A stretch of DNA of 64,000 nucleotides from Pseudomonadota bacterium (GTDB taxonomy: Bacteria > Pseudomonadota > Alphaproteobacteria > Rhizobiales > Pleomorphomonadaceae): assembly GCA_023436885.1 (NCBI GenBank), contig JAEZHI010000051.1, forward strand, positions 17,338-81,337, read 5' to 3'. A program made the position numbers and the translations under genes. Below are positions 17,356-25,149 of the stretch, in pieces. Every line of letters begins with the position of its first letter. Position 1 is the first letter of the stretch. The notes under the pieces are model-generated. The model was given only the letters and a program-made list of their open reading frames with translations. It did not search any database and was not told the origin of the DNA.

Positions 17356-17919
17356 TCACATGCCCTGCCAGCGCGTCAACGCGGTACCGGGGTCGACGCC
17401 GAGCCAGGAAAGTACCCTAGCCGCCATCTCCCGGACCATACCGTCCAGCGTTTCGGGCTTGGCATAGAAGGGCGGAACCGGCGGGGCCACGACGGCGCCC
17501 ATGCGGGTCAGCATCAACATCGAATTGAGATGCGCCTCGGTGAGCGGCGCTTCGCGCGGCAATACCACCAGTCGCCGCCTCTCCTTCAGCATGACATCGC
17601 CCGCCCGCGTCAGGAGATTGTCGCCGAAGCCATGGGCGAGGGCTGAAAGCGTCCGCATCGAACAGGGCACCACGGCCATGGCATCGGCTCCGAATGAACC
17701 GGAGGCTATCGAGGCGCCGAGATCCCCGATGTCATGAACGAAGGTGGCGAGCCGACGCACGTCCTGAAAGCCGTCCAGCCCGAGTTCATGCGCGATGGTC
17801 CGCTCTCCTCCCGCCGTCACGACGAGATGGGTTTCCACATGAGCCGCACCGAGCTGCCGCAGCACTTCCCGGCCGAGCGCGGCACCGGAGGCGCCGCTGA
17901 TGCCGACGACGATTTTCAT
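17356..17919 (-). CDS. ubiX: Flavin prenyltransferase UbiX
   Basis: Makes prenylated FMN from FMN and dimethylallyl phosphate, the cofactor that UbiD needs. It has 187 residues. The FMN-binding loop GISGASGA is at about 6-13. VPCSMRTLSALAHGFGDNLLTRAGDVMLKE and VVLPREAPLTEAHL are the family signatures of the flavoprotein fold. ATG 17919 overlaps the ubiD stop (ATGA), so cofactor maker and user are translationally coupled. The pair is transcribed divergently from ubiT-ubiU-ubiV. The ubiX stop lies only 4 bases from the leuA promoter, which it runs towards. Confidence 0.94.
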   Translation of the reverse strand: MKIVVGISGASGAALGREVLRQLGAAHVETHLVVTAGGERTIAHELGLDGFQDVRRLATFVHDIGDLGASIASGSFGADAMAVVPCSMRTLSALAHGFGDNLLTRAGDVMLKERRRLVVLPREAPLTEAHLNSMLMLTRMGAVVAPPVPPFYAKPETLDGMVREMAARVLSWLGVDPGTALTRWQGM

Positions 17920-19406
17920 GGCGTCGCCCCGAACAGCTCGGCCCAACGGCCGTCGACCGCTTTCTTCACCGCCTCATCCATGGTCATCACCCGTCCCCAC
18001 TCGCGGCTGGTTTCGGCACCGATCTTGTTGGTGGCGTCGATGCCGATCTTGCCACCGAGCCCTTCGAGCGGCGAGGCGAAATCGAGATGGTCCATCGGCG
18101 TCCGATTGAGCACCAGCGTATCGCGAGCCGGATCGGCGCGCGTCGCCACCGCCCACATCACATCCGACCACGAGCGGACGTCGATGTCGTCGTCGACGAC
18201 GATCACCATCTTGGTCATTGTAAACTGCGGCAGCAGCGACCAGAAGCCCATCATCACCCGTCGCGCCTGCCCGGCAAAGCGCTTGTCGATGGCGATGACC
18301 GCAACTCGGTAGGAGCAGGTCTCGGGCGGCAGCCAGAGGTCGCGGATCTCGGGAATGGCCTCCATCAGCAGCGGCTTGAATACCTCGGCAAGCGCATCGC
18401 CCATCACCGCCGGTTCGTCCGGCGCCCTACCGGTGAAGGTCGTGAGATAGGGCGCTCCCTCGCGCGCTCGTATTGCGCTCAGCCGGAAGACCACGTGACG
18501 CTCCGGCGGATTGTAATAGCCGGTGTGATCTCCGAAGGGGCCTTCCATCGCCGTATCGCCGGCCGTGATGGTGCCTTCGAGGATGATCTCGGCCGAGGCG
18601 GGAACGTGCAGCGGAATGGTGCGGCACGGGGTGACAGCGAGACGCGCCCCGGCAATGAGGCCGGCGAGAGACAGCTCCGTCACCCCCTCCGGCGCCGGCA
18701 TGACAGCCGCGAGAATGGTCGCCGGATCGGCGCCGATCACCACCGCCACCGGCATGGTCTCGCCGGCTTTCAGCCATTGCCGGTGATGCTGCGCGCCACC
18801 GCGCATCGGCAGCCAGCGCATGATGGCGCTCGTCTTGTCGAGCACCTGCATGCGGTAGGAACCGAGATTATAGGTGTTGAGATCGTCCGCGCCGGGCGAG
18901 CGGGTCACCACCAGCGGCCACGTGATCAGGGGGCCGGCATCGCCTGGCCAGCAGGTCTGGATCGGCAGTGAGGAGAGATCGACGGGGAGGTCGCGCCAAC
19001 GGCCGCGATCACCGACGATTTTCGGCCGCGCATTCAGGGCAGCGCGCGCCACCGGCCAGAGTCTCGCCGCCTCGCCAAGCGAGCGTGGCGGCTTCGGCGA
19101 GCGCAGGAAGGCCATCATTCGGCCGAGCTCTGAAAGCCCGGCTTCGTCGGTCCCGAGACCGGCGGCAACGCGCGCCCGCGTACCGAACAGGTTGGCTACC
19201 ACCGGCAGGACCGACGGTTTGCCACCAACAGTGGGGGACGAAAAGCGCAAGACAGGTCCGCCGGCCTCGATCACACGACGATGGATCTCGGTCACCTCAA
19301 GCTGCATGTCGACCGGCGCGGTAACCTCACGCACGCCACCCCGCGCCTCGAGGAAATTCAGGAAGCTCGAGAGATCGGGAAAGCGCGGCAGACTGCGGCT
19401 GAACAT
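17916..19406 (-). CDS. ubiD: UbiD-family decarboxylase (4-hydroxy-3-polyprenylbenzoate decarboxylase)
   Basis: Removes the carboxyl group of 4-hydroxy-3-polyprenylbenzoate in ubiquinone synthesis, using prenylated FMN from UbiX; no oxygen is needed. I start it at ATG 19406 (496 residues, the usual size), with LPRFPDLSSFLNFLEARGGV at the N-terminus. The conserved active-site segment EGPFGDHTGYY lies near 290, with NLGSYRMQVLDKT and RYPDL-type contacts before it. Relatives act on other aromatic acids. The coupling to ubiX and the divergent ubiTUV operon make the ubiquinone role the best reading. Confidence 0.93.
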   Translation of the reverse strand: MFSRSLPRFPDLSSFLNFLEARGGVREVTAPVDMQLEVTEIHRRVIEAGGPVLRFSSPTVGGKPSVLPVVANLFGTRARVAAGLGTDEAGLSELGRMMAFLRSPKPPRSLGEAARLWPVARAALNARPKIVGDRGRWRDLPVDLSSLPIQTCWPGDAGPLITWPLVVTRSPGADDLNTYNLGSYRMQVLDKTSAIMRWLPMRGGAQHHRQWLKAGETMPVAVVIGADPATILAAVMPAPEGVTELSLAGLIAGARLAVTPCRTIPLHVPASAEIILEGTITAGDTAMEGPFGDHTGYYNPPERHVVFRLSAIRAREGAPYLTTFTGRAPDEPAVMGDALAEVFKPLLMEAIPEIRDLWLPPETCSYRVAVIAIDKRFAGQARRVMMGFWSLLPQFTMTKMVIVVDDDIDVRSWSDVMWAVATRADPARDTLVLNRTPMDHLDFASPLEGLGGKIGIDATNKIGAETSREWGRVMTMDEAVKKAVDGRWAELFGATP

Positions 19407-19536
19407 TGAATTTTCCGATCTCTCGCTTGCGGCACGCCAGACCTTCGGTCTTTCCCCCAACTGGCGCCAGGCACCGCCGACACATAACACCTTCTAGCCA
19501 ATCAGATAGGTTGCCACAGGAAAAAGCCGTCCGTCT

Positions 19537-19550
19537 TTGAGCTATGACAA
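19537..19550 (+). promoter_or_regulatory. Degenerate FNR/DNR-like box upstream of ubiT
   Basis: TTGAG-CTAT-GACAA resembles the FNR/FixK consensus TTGAT-N4-ATCAA, with about 7 of 10 half-site bases matching. It lies 41 bases before the ubiT start, in the 185-base gap shared with ubiD. Anaerobic control of ubiTUV would make sense, but the second half-site is weak. Confidence 0.3.
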
Positions 19551-19591
19551 AAACATGAGCGGCCGACTGTCCTAAGCTTCCCGTCTTCAAA

Positions 19592-20143
19592 ATGGGTGTA
19601 GCGATGGCCGAACATTTCCGGGGCGAACTGCCCAGACTTCTCCGCATCCTGGCGGCTCCGGCAGGTTTCCTGCCGCTGGGGCCCGCCCTGACGCTGGCCG
19701 TCCGCCGATTCGCGCGCCGCAAGCCCGCCGTCTTCGACCGGCTCGGCGAGTACGGCAAATGCTCGTTTCTGATCGAACCGTCCGATCTCGATGTCAGCTT
19801 TCTGATGGTGCCGGACGGAACGCGCGCCGAAGTGAAATGCATGCGCCGCCGCGCCAGCCAGCCCGCCGACGTCACGGTGCGTGGACCATTGCTCGTGCTT
19901 CTTGGCCTGCTCGACGGCACCTTTGACGGCGACGCCCTGTTCTTCAATCGCGCCATTTCCGTCTCCGGCCGCACCGATGCGCTGGTGGCACTGCGCAATG
20001 CCATCGAAGACGCGGAGCTGACGCCAGCCGATTTTGTCGGCGCCACCGGCAGCATCGGCCGATTGGTCGACCGCTCGGTAATCGGCGGCCTTGGCCTTGC
20101 CCGACGCCTCACTGGCTCGCCGATCCCCGGAGAACCCTCATGA
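19592..20143 (+). CDS. ubiT: UbiT-like SCP2-domain lipid-binding protein
   Basis: A 183-residue protein with an SCP2 (sterol-carrier) domain, thought to hold ubiquinone intermediates for the O2-independent hydroxylases UbiU and UbiV. The body has the SCP2 order: LTLAVRRFARRKPAVFDRLGEYG, the strand-rich FLIEPSDLDVSFLMVPDG, VTVRGPLLVLLGLLDG and DALFFNRAISVSGRTDALVALRNAIED. The DALFF-RAISVSGRTD wording is typical of UbiT. ATG 19604 is an alternative start four codons in. The stop overlaps the ubiU ATG, so the genes are coupled. Assignment rests on the domain and on context; the sequence is short and diverged. Confidence 0.88.
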   Translation: MGVAMAEHFRGELPRLLRILAAPAGFLPLGPALTLAVRRFARRKPAVFDRLGEYGKCSFLIEPSDLDVSFLMVPDGTRAEVKCMRRRASQPADVTVRGPLLVLLGLLDGTFDGDALFFNRAISVSGRTDALVALRNAIEDAELTPADFVGATGSIGRLVDRSVIGGLGLARRLTGSPIPGEPS

Positions 20144-21129
20144 GTTTGGAACTGGTTTGCCCGGCCGGTACGCCGTCGGCCCTGCGCGCCGCCGTCGAGG
20201 CGGGTGCCCATTCGGTCTACTGCGGCTTCCGCGACGAGACGAACGCCCGCAACTTCCCCGGCCTCAACTTCTCGCCCGACGAGATGATCGAAGGTGTACG
20301 CTTCGCCCATGCGCACGGTGCCAAGGTCCTTGTGGCAATCAACACCTTTGCCAAGGCCGGTGCGATGGATGCCTGGAAGGCAGCGCTGGCCAACGCCGAG
20401 AAGGCCGGCGCGGACGCGGTGATTCTCGCCGACCTCGCAGTGCTCGACCACGCGGCGACGCATCATCCCAACCTTCGCCTCCACCTCTCCGTTCAGGCAG
20501 CAGCGGCGACGCCCGAGGCAATCGCTTTTTACGCCGACACCTTCGGCGTCAAGCGCGTCGTCATGCCGCGCGTTCTGTCCGTCGAGGAAATCGCCAAGCT
20601 CAATGCGGCGATCAACGTCGAAACCGAAGCCTTCGTCTTCGGTGGTCTCTGCCCGATGACCGAGGGCCGCTGCTCGCTGTCGTCCTACGCTACGGGCAAA
20701 TCTCCCAACCTCACCGGCGTTTGCTCTCCGCCCGAACACGTCGCCTATTCCGAAGACAGAAACGGCACGGCAACCCGCCTCAACGGCTTCACCATCGACC
20801 GGTTCGGCGCGGGCGAACAGGCAGGCTATCCGACGCTCTGCAAGGGTCGCTTCGTGGCGGACGGCAAGACGTCCTATCTGTTCGAAGACCCGGTCAGCCT
20901 CAATGCCGCGAGCCTGATCGCCGCCTTCGCCAAGGCCGGCATCACGGCGCTGAAGATCGAAGGCCGCCAGCGCGGCAAGGGCTACGTCACCGAAGTGGTC
21001 CGCACCTTCCGCGCTGCCGTCGAGGCAATCGATGCCGGCGGTACGGAGGTCGAAGTCGGGCGCCTGCTCGCCGGCCTCGTCGAGGGCGGCCGCCAGACTT
21101 CGGGCGCCTACAAGAAGACCTGGCGTTGA
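20140..21129 (+). CDS. ubiU: UbiU, O2-independent ubiquinone hydroxylase subunit (U32 family)
   Basis: With UbiV it forms the [4Fe-4S] heterodimer that hydroxylates the ubiquinone ring without oxygen. It was formerly annotated as a U32 peptidase (YhbU). The 329-residue protein begins LVCPAGTPSALRAAVEAGAHSVYCGF. The four cluster Cys known in E. coli UbiU (C169, C176, C193, C232) are present here at C171, C178, C195 and C234, in GLCPMTEGRCS, GVCSPP and TLCKGR. The match in spacing is exact, so the cluster should be functional. It overlaps ubiT by 4 bp and precedes ubiV by 25 bases. Confidence 0.95.
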   Translation: MSLELVCPAGTPSALRAAVEAGAHSVYCGFRDETNARNFPGLNFSPDEMIEGVRFAHAHGAKVLVAINTFAKAGAMDAWKAALANAEKAGADAVILADLAVLDHAATHHPNLRLHLSVQAAAATPEAIAFYADTFGVKRVVMPRVLSVEEIAKLNAAINVETEAFVFGGLCPMTEGRCSLSSYATGKSPNLTGVCSPPEHVAYSEDRNGTATRLNGFTIDRFGAGEQAGYPTLCKGRFVADGKTSYLFEDPVSLNAASLIAAFAKAGITALKIEGRQRGKGYVTEVVRTFRAAVEAIDAGGTEVEVGRLLAGLVEGGRQTSGAYKKTWR

Positions 21130-21154
21130 TGCCGTAACGGAAAAGTTGACGAAC

Positions 21155-22054
21155 ATGACCAAGACCGGCCTCACCCTCGGCCCCGTTCTCTTCAACTGGT
21201 CGCCCGACCGTCTTCGTGATTTCTACGCCCGCATTGCCGACGAGGCGGACGTCGATCGCGTTCATCTCGGCGAAGTCGTCTGCGGCAAGAGGCAGCCTTT
21301 CACCGACGGGCTATGGCCGGAGCTGATCGAGCGCCTTCAGGCAGCGGGCAAGGAGGTTGTCCTTTCGACGCTTGCCCTGCCCTACAATCCGCGTGAGCGC
21401 AAAGCCGTCATCGACTTCTGCGAAGTGGGGGAAATCGTCGAGATAAACGATCTCACCGCCCTGCCCACAGTGGCCGGCAAGCCGTTCGTCGTAGGCCCCT
21501 TCGTCAACGTCTACAACGAGGGCGCCGCCCGCTTCCTGGCGGGTCGTGGCGCAAGCGGCATCTGCCTGCCGGTCGAACTGCCGATCGCCTCGGTAGAGGT
21601 CATTGCTGCGGCCCTGCCGGAAGTGGAGTTCGAGCTGTTTGCCTTCGGCCGGCTGCCGCTCGCCCTTTCGGGCCGCTGTTATCACGCCCGTCTGCATGGC
21701 TTGCATAAGGACGGCTGCCAGTTCGTCTGCGACCGCGATCCCGATGGCCTCCCCGTCGATACGCTGGACGGCCAGCGCTTCCTCGCCATCAATGGTATCC
21801 AGACGCTGTCGAGCGGCGTCGAGGCCTTCTGCCCAACGCCCGATGAACTCGCAAAGCTCGGCGTCCGGCGGCTTCGGATCTCGCCGCACACCGTCGACAT
21901 GGTGGCGGTGAGCCGCCTCTACCGAGCCCTGCTCGATGGGCGCGCCAGCCGGGCTGAGACATTGGCCGCACTGAAGGCGCTAGGTCTTCCCGGCGAACTC
22001 GTCGATGGCTTCACGCGCGGCCAGCCTGGGAGCGCCCGCGTGGAGATGGCATGA
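21155..22054 (+). CDS. ubiV: UbiV, O2-independent ubiquinone hydroxylase subunit (U32 family)
   Basis: Partner of UbiU in anaerobic ring hydroxylation. The start at ATG 21155 gives 299 residues, the family's usual length; the frame is open back into ubiU, but those residues are not UbiV-like. The [4Fe-4S] Cys of E. coli UbiV (C39, C180, C193, C197) correspond to C43 (EVVCGKRQPF), C175 (SGRCYHAR), C188 and C192 (DGCQFVCDRD). The N-terminus TLGPVLFNWSPDRLRDFYARIAD is characteristic. Its stop overlaps the start of the following NnrS-like membrane gene, an unusual extension of the ubiTUV operon. Confidence 0.95.
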   Translation: MTKTGLTLGPVLFNWSPDRLRDFYARIADEADVDRVHLGEVVCGKRQPFTDGLWPELIERLQAAGKEVVLSTLALPYNPRERKAVIDFCEVGEIVEINDLTALPTVAGKPFVVGPFVNVYNEGAARFLAGRGASGICLPVELPIASVEVIAAALPEVEFELFAFGRLPLALSGRCYHARLHGLHKDGCQFVCDRDPDGLPVDTLDGQRFLAINGIQTLSSGVEAFCPTPDELAKLGVRRLRISPHTVDMVAVSRLYRALLDGRASRAETLAALKALGLPGELVDGFTRGQPGSARVEMA

Positions 22055-23130
22055 CGAAGCTCGACCCGTTCCGCGTCGCCTTTGTTCTGGCAGCGCTGAC
22101 GGCCATCAGGGCGATAGGACCGGGGATTGGCGATATCGCCACCCATCCCAACGAACTGATTTTCGGCTTCTTCGGCATTCAGTTGTTTGGCTTTCTGACC
22201 GTGGCACTGCCGCGCTGGATCGGCAAGCCAATCACGCCTGCGCCCGTACTCTGGGCGGTTCTTGCCGCTCATGCTGTTGCCTTTGTCTGGGGATGCGTCG
22301 ACCTCAGAACCGGCGGAGCCCTGCGCGCCCTGGCGACCCTTTCAGGTGTCGTCCTGCTGCTTTCGGTCACGCCGCCCGGCAAGACGGCCGAGACCCTGCC
22401 AATTCTGGGCCTTGCCGCGCTGCATGGCCTGATCGGCGCTGCCGCCTTCCTTAGCGATTGGCCGAAAGCGACAATGGCCGGCCTCGCCGTCATCGTACTG
22501 ATCTGCATCGAGGTGTCCAACCGCATCGGCATCGCCGTGCTGGCGGTGGCGCGCGAACGCGCCGGCTATCCCAAGGTCAAACCCGTTCCGGCCTTCATCG
22601 CCCTGCCCCAGCGCATCTTCACAATCATGGCGCTGGCACTCTGGGGACTGGGATGGAATGCCGGCTGGCCGGCCCTCATCGCCTTCCTGTTCGGAATCGC
22701 CTGGCTCGTTCACATCGAGCCCTGGCGCATCAAGCCCTACGCCGGCTGCGTCATCCTGGCGGTCGGCCTCGTCTGGAAACGCGTCGCCTTCTTGCTGCTC
22801 GCGCTCATGGATCTCGGCATCGCCGACATCTCGCCTTTCGCGGTCATCCATGCCTTCGCCGTCGGAGGCCTCGCGACCCTCGCCATCGGCATTGCTACCT
22901 CCATCGTCCGCAAGAAAGACAAGCGATCACTGATGCCGTCGTTCCTCGCCGACATCATCTACTTGGCGATCTCCGGGGCGGCCATCGCGCGCGTCGGGGC
23001 AGCTCTCGATTTCGAGCTCTACGACACGTTGATCCCAGCAGCCCGCTGGAGCTGGGCCATCGCCTTCATTGGATATGTTCTCTTCACAATGCGAGGCTTG
23101 ATCTGGTCGCCGCATGCGACCAAAGTATAG
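22051..23130 (+). CDS. NnrS-family multi-pass membrane protein
   Basis: A 359-residue, very hydrophobic protein with about 10-12 predicted membrane helices. The N-terminal segment HPNELIFGFFGIQLFGFLTVALPRWIGKP and the later IHAFAVGGLATLAIGIATS match the pattern of NnrS proteins, heme-copper membrane proteins linked to nitric-oxide stress and denitrification. It lacks the full set of His seen in classical NnrS, so heme binding is uncertain. It overlaps ubiV by 4 bp (ATGA), so it belongs to the ubiquinone operon, and it is followed by a 200-base gap and the CooA-like regulator. What it does for anaerobic quinone metabolism is not known to me. Confidence 0.72.
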   Translation: MTKLDPFRVAFVLAALTAIRAIGPGIGDIATHPNELIFGFFGIQLFGFLTVALPRWIGKPITPAPVLWAVLAAHAVAFVWGCVDLRTGGALRALATLSGVVLLLSVTPPGKTAETLPILGLAALHGLIGAAAFLSDWPKATMAGLAVIVLICIEVSNRIGIAVLAVARERAGYPKVKPVPAFIALPQRIFTIMALALWGLGWNAGWPALIAFLFGIAWLVHIEPWRIKPYAGCVILAVGLVWKRVAFLLLALMDLGIADISPFAVIHAFAVGGLATLAIGIATSIVRKKDKRSLMPSFLADIIYLAISGAAIARVGAALDFELYDTLIPAARWSWAIAFIGYVLFTMRGLIWSPHATKV

Positions 23131-23223
23131 CCAAGTGAAGTTTCAAGCTGGCGGGAATACTCAGCATGCAAATACGGCAACCCAGCCCCTGAAAAACCAA
23201 CGCCAGGAACAACATAGACAAAC

Positions 23224-23253
23224 TTGAAACACCAAGCTGCTTCGGACTATTCT
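23224..23253 (+). promoter_or_regulatory. Candidate promoter for the CooA-like regulator and hypB
   Basis: TTGAAA (23224-23229) and TATTCT (23248-23253) are 18 bases apart, matching the sigma-70 consensus at 5 and 4 of 6 positions. It lies 79 bases before the predicted start of the regulator gene. No FNR or CooA-type palindrome is visible in this gap. Confidence 0.4.
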
Positions 23254-23331
23254 CTTTAACAAGAGACACGTAGTTTGCCTTATGAGACACTAGCTCAGCG
23301 CGAGCCCCTACGAGCCTGTTCCCAGAGAGCC

Positions 23332-23988
23332 ATGCAGACCGACAACCCGCTCAGCGTCATCGTCGAACGCCTTATGAAGGACGGCCACGGCCGGCTGTTC
23401 AGCCTGCGTTCGATGCGCGTTGGCCAGATCGTCTACGGCGGTGACGTGGCTGCCGATGGGGACCTGTTGATCGTGCGGTCCGGTCGGTTGCGCTGCTTCA
23501 CGTCTTTCGAAGGCAAGGAGCTGACGCTCTATATACTCGAGGCAGGCGACGCCATCTATCTGCACGGCGGGGCCATGCTGGAAGTGCGCAGCGCTTCCGA
23601 CATCTTGCTGGCGTCGTCGGCGGCCTTCCGTCAACTGGTTCAAGCCGAGCCGGAGCTGGCGCTTGCCGTGCTGCCCGCCATTGACAGGCTCGCCCAGAAA
23701 TCGATCCGCATGATCGAAGACATCGCCTTTCACGGCGTCAAGCACCGCCTGATCCGCGTGCTCTGTGACACCGCCGACAGGATCGGCCGCCCGGCCGAGG
23801 AAGGCATCGTCATCGACCAGTTGCCCAACGCCGAGGATTTCGCCATGCAGATCGGCGCAACCCGGCAGTCCGTTTCAACCGTCATCGCCGAGCTCGTCCG
23901 CTCGGGCATCCTCTACCGCTTCGGCGGCGGGTCCATGGTGATCTCCGATCTCGGCCGCTTGCGCCGCGAGCTCGCCGACGTCCGCTGA
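23332..23988 (+). CDS. CooA-like Crp/Fnr-family regulator (putative heme/CO sensor)
   Basis: A 218-residue CRP/FNR-type activator, started at ATG 23332 (GAGAG site before it). From my memory of Rhodospirillum rubrum CooA, the similarity runs along the protein: SGRLRCFTSFEGKELTLYILEAGD, the dimer helix with SIRMIEDIAFHGVKHRL, and a helix-turn-helix at EDFAMQIGATRQSVSTVIAELVRSG. CooA's heme ligand His77 aligns with H78 (AIYLHGG), but CooA's Cys75 is Tyr here. There are no FNR-type Cys. The gene is 25 bases before hypB and near a coo-type hydrogenase operon preceded by a CooA-type palindrome. Another Crp/Fnr subgroup (DNR-like) is the alternative. Confidence 0.72.
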   Translation: MQTDNPLSVIVERLMKDGHGRLFSLRSMRVGQIVYGGDVAADGDLLIVRSGRLRCFTSFEGKELTLYILEAGDAIYLHGGAMLEVRSASDILLASSAAFRQLVQAEPELALAVLPAIDRLAQKSIRMIEDIAFHGVKHRLIRVLCDTADRIGRPAEEGIVIDQLPNAEDFAMQIGATRQSVSTVIAELVRSGILYRFGGGSMVISDLGRLRRELADVR

Positions 23989-24013
23989 CGCCCCCACTTC
24001 AGGAGTTCCGACC

Positions 24014-24727
24014 ATGTGCAGCGATTGCGGCTGCGGCAACAAGGCCGCCACAACCACCATTCCCGTTGTCGAGAACCTCCTGTCGGAAAACGACCGGATC
24101 GCCTCCCACGTCCGCGAGCATCTCAACGCCCACGGTGTGCTGTCGATCAACCTGATGTCGTCGCCCGGCTCGGGCAAGACGCAGCTTCTCGAGGCGACCA
24201 TCGCCGGGCTGCCGAAGGATATCCGCGTGGCGGTCATCGAGGGTGACCTCGAAACCGAAAACGATGCCGACCGCATCAGGCGCCACGGTGTGCCGGCGGT
24301 TCAGATCACCACCGGCGTCACCTGTCACCTCGATGCGGTAATGATCCATGACGCCCTGCACGTGCTGGATCTCGATAACATCGACGTTCTCTTCGTCGAA
24401 AACGTCGGCAACCTCGTCTGCCCCGCCGACTTCGACGTCGGCCAGCATCACGACGTGGTTCTGCTGTCAGTCACCGAGGGCGACGACAAGCCCGACAAGT
24501 ATCCGGTGATCTTCCGCAAGGCGGACCTGGTGCTGCTCACCAAGACCGACCTGTTGCCTGCCATCGAAGAGTTTTCGACCGAGCGGGCCCGCGCTGCCGT
24601 CGGTCGCGTCCACGGCCCTGGCCCAGTGCTCGAAGTCTCCGCCAAGAAGGGCACCGGTCTGGATGCCTGGGCGCAGTGGATCGTCGATCGGCTCGGCGAG
24701 CGCCGGCAGGCGATGGGTCGCGCCTGA
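24014..24727 (+). CDS. hypB: Hydrogenase nickel-incorporation GTPase HypB
   Basis: Delivers nickel to [NiFe]-hydrogenase precursors with HypA, using GTP. It has 237 residues. The N-terminus has the high-affinity nickel motif CxxCGC (MCSDCGCG); there is no His-rich tract. The G-domain shows the P-loop SSPGSGKT at about 49-56, GDLETENDADRI, the metal-binding GVTCHLD and ENVGNLVCP, and TKTDLL for guanine recognition. It follows the CooA-like regulator by 25 bases, probably as one transcript, and converges on hypA. HypC, HypD, HypE and HypF are not in the window. Confidence 0.96.
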   Translation: MCSDCGCGNKAATTTIPVVENLLSENDRIASHVREHLNAHGVLSINLMSSPGSGKTQLLEATIAGLPKDIRVAVIEGDLETENDADRIRRHGVPAVQITTGVTCHLDAVMIHDALHVLDLDNIDVLFVENVGNLVCPADFDVGQHHDVVLLSVTEGDDKPDKYPVIFRKADLVLLTKTDLLPAIEEFSTERARAAVGRVHGPGPVLEVSAKKGTGLDAWAQWIVDRLGERRQAMGRA

Positions 24728-24801
24728 TCGCGCTCAGAGACCGGTTCGGAACTCGCGCAGGGAAGTAGACGGCCGCCGGAGTAGAATTTCCAAACGGTCT
24801 C

Positions 24802-25149
24802 TCAGACCTTCGCCGCCTCAAAGCTCTCTATATAGAGTTCGCGCCCCGTCAGGACGTCGGCGTCCGATCCGCCACAGCCCGAACAGACGAAGTGGTATCT
24901 CTCCACTTCGAAGACGGTACCGCAGGTTCGACATTTCGCCGTCACGCCGACGTCGTCAATGTCGAGCCTCGCGCCTTCGGCAAATGTACCCTCGGCGAAG
25001 ATTTCGAAGGCCAGCCGGATCTGCCGGCTGTCGATGCCGCGCAACCGGCCGATCTTGAGCCGCACGGCGACAACCCGCTCGACCCGGTTCTGCTTGGCAT
25101 GCTCGGTCAGGATGCGCATCAAGCCTTCGACCACCGCCGTTTCATGCAT
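24802..25149 (-). CDS. hypA: Hydrogenase nickel-incorporation protein HypA
   Basis: A 115-residue zinc protein that hands nickel to the hydrogenase large subunit with HypB. I choose ATG 25149, because it gives the obligatory MHE start (His2 binds nickel) and has GGAAGGAA upstream; the open frame is longer but unlike the family. The zinc site is CRTCGTVFEV followed by FVCSGCG, two CxxC pairs. It is transcribed from the region it shares divergently with the coo-type hydrogenase operon, and it converges with hypB across 74 bases. Confidence 0.95.
   Translation of the reverse strand: MHETAVVEGLMRILTEHAKQNRVERVVAVRLKIGRLRGIDSRQIRLAFEIFAEGTFAEGARLDIDDVGVTAKCRTCGTVFEVERYHFVCSGCGGSDADVLTGRELYIESFEAAKV

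Noticed and set aside
24736..24802. AGAGACCG/CGGTCTCT inverted repeat between hypB and hypA
   Set aside because: The loop of about 51 bases is too large for a terminator and there is no T run.
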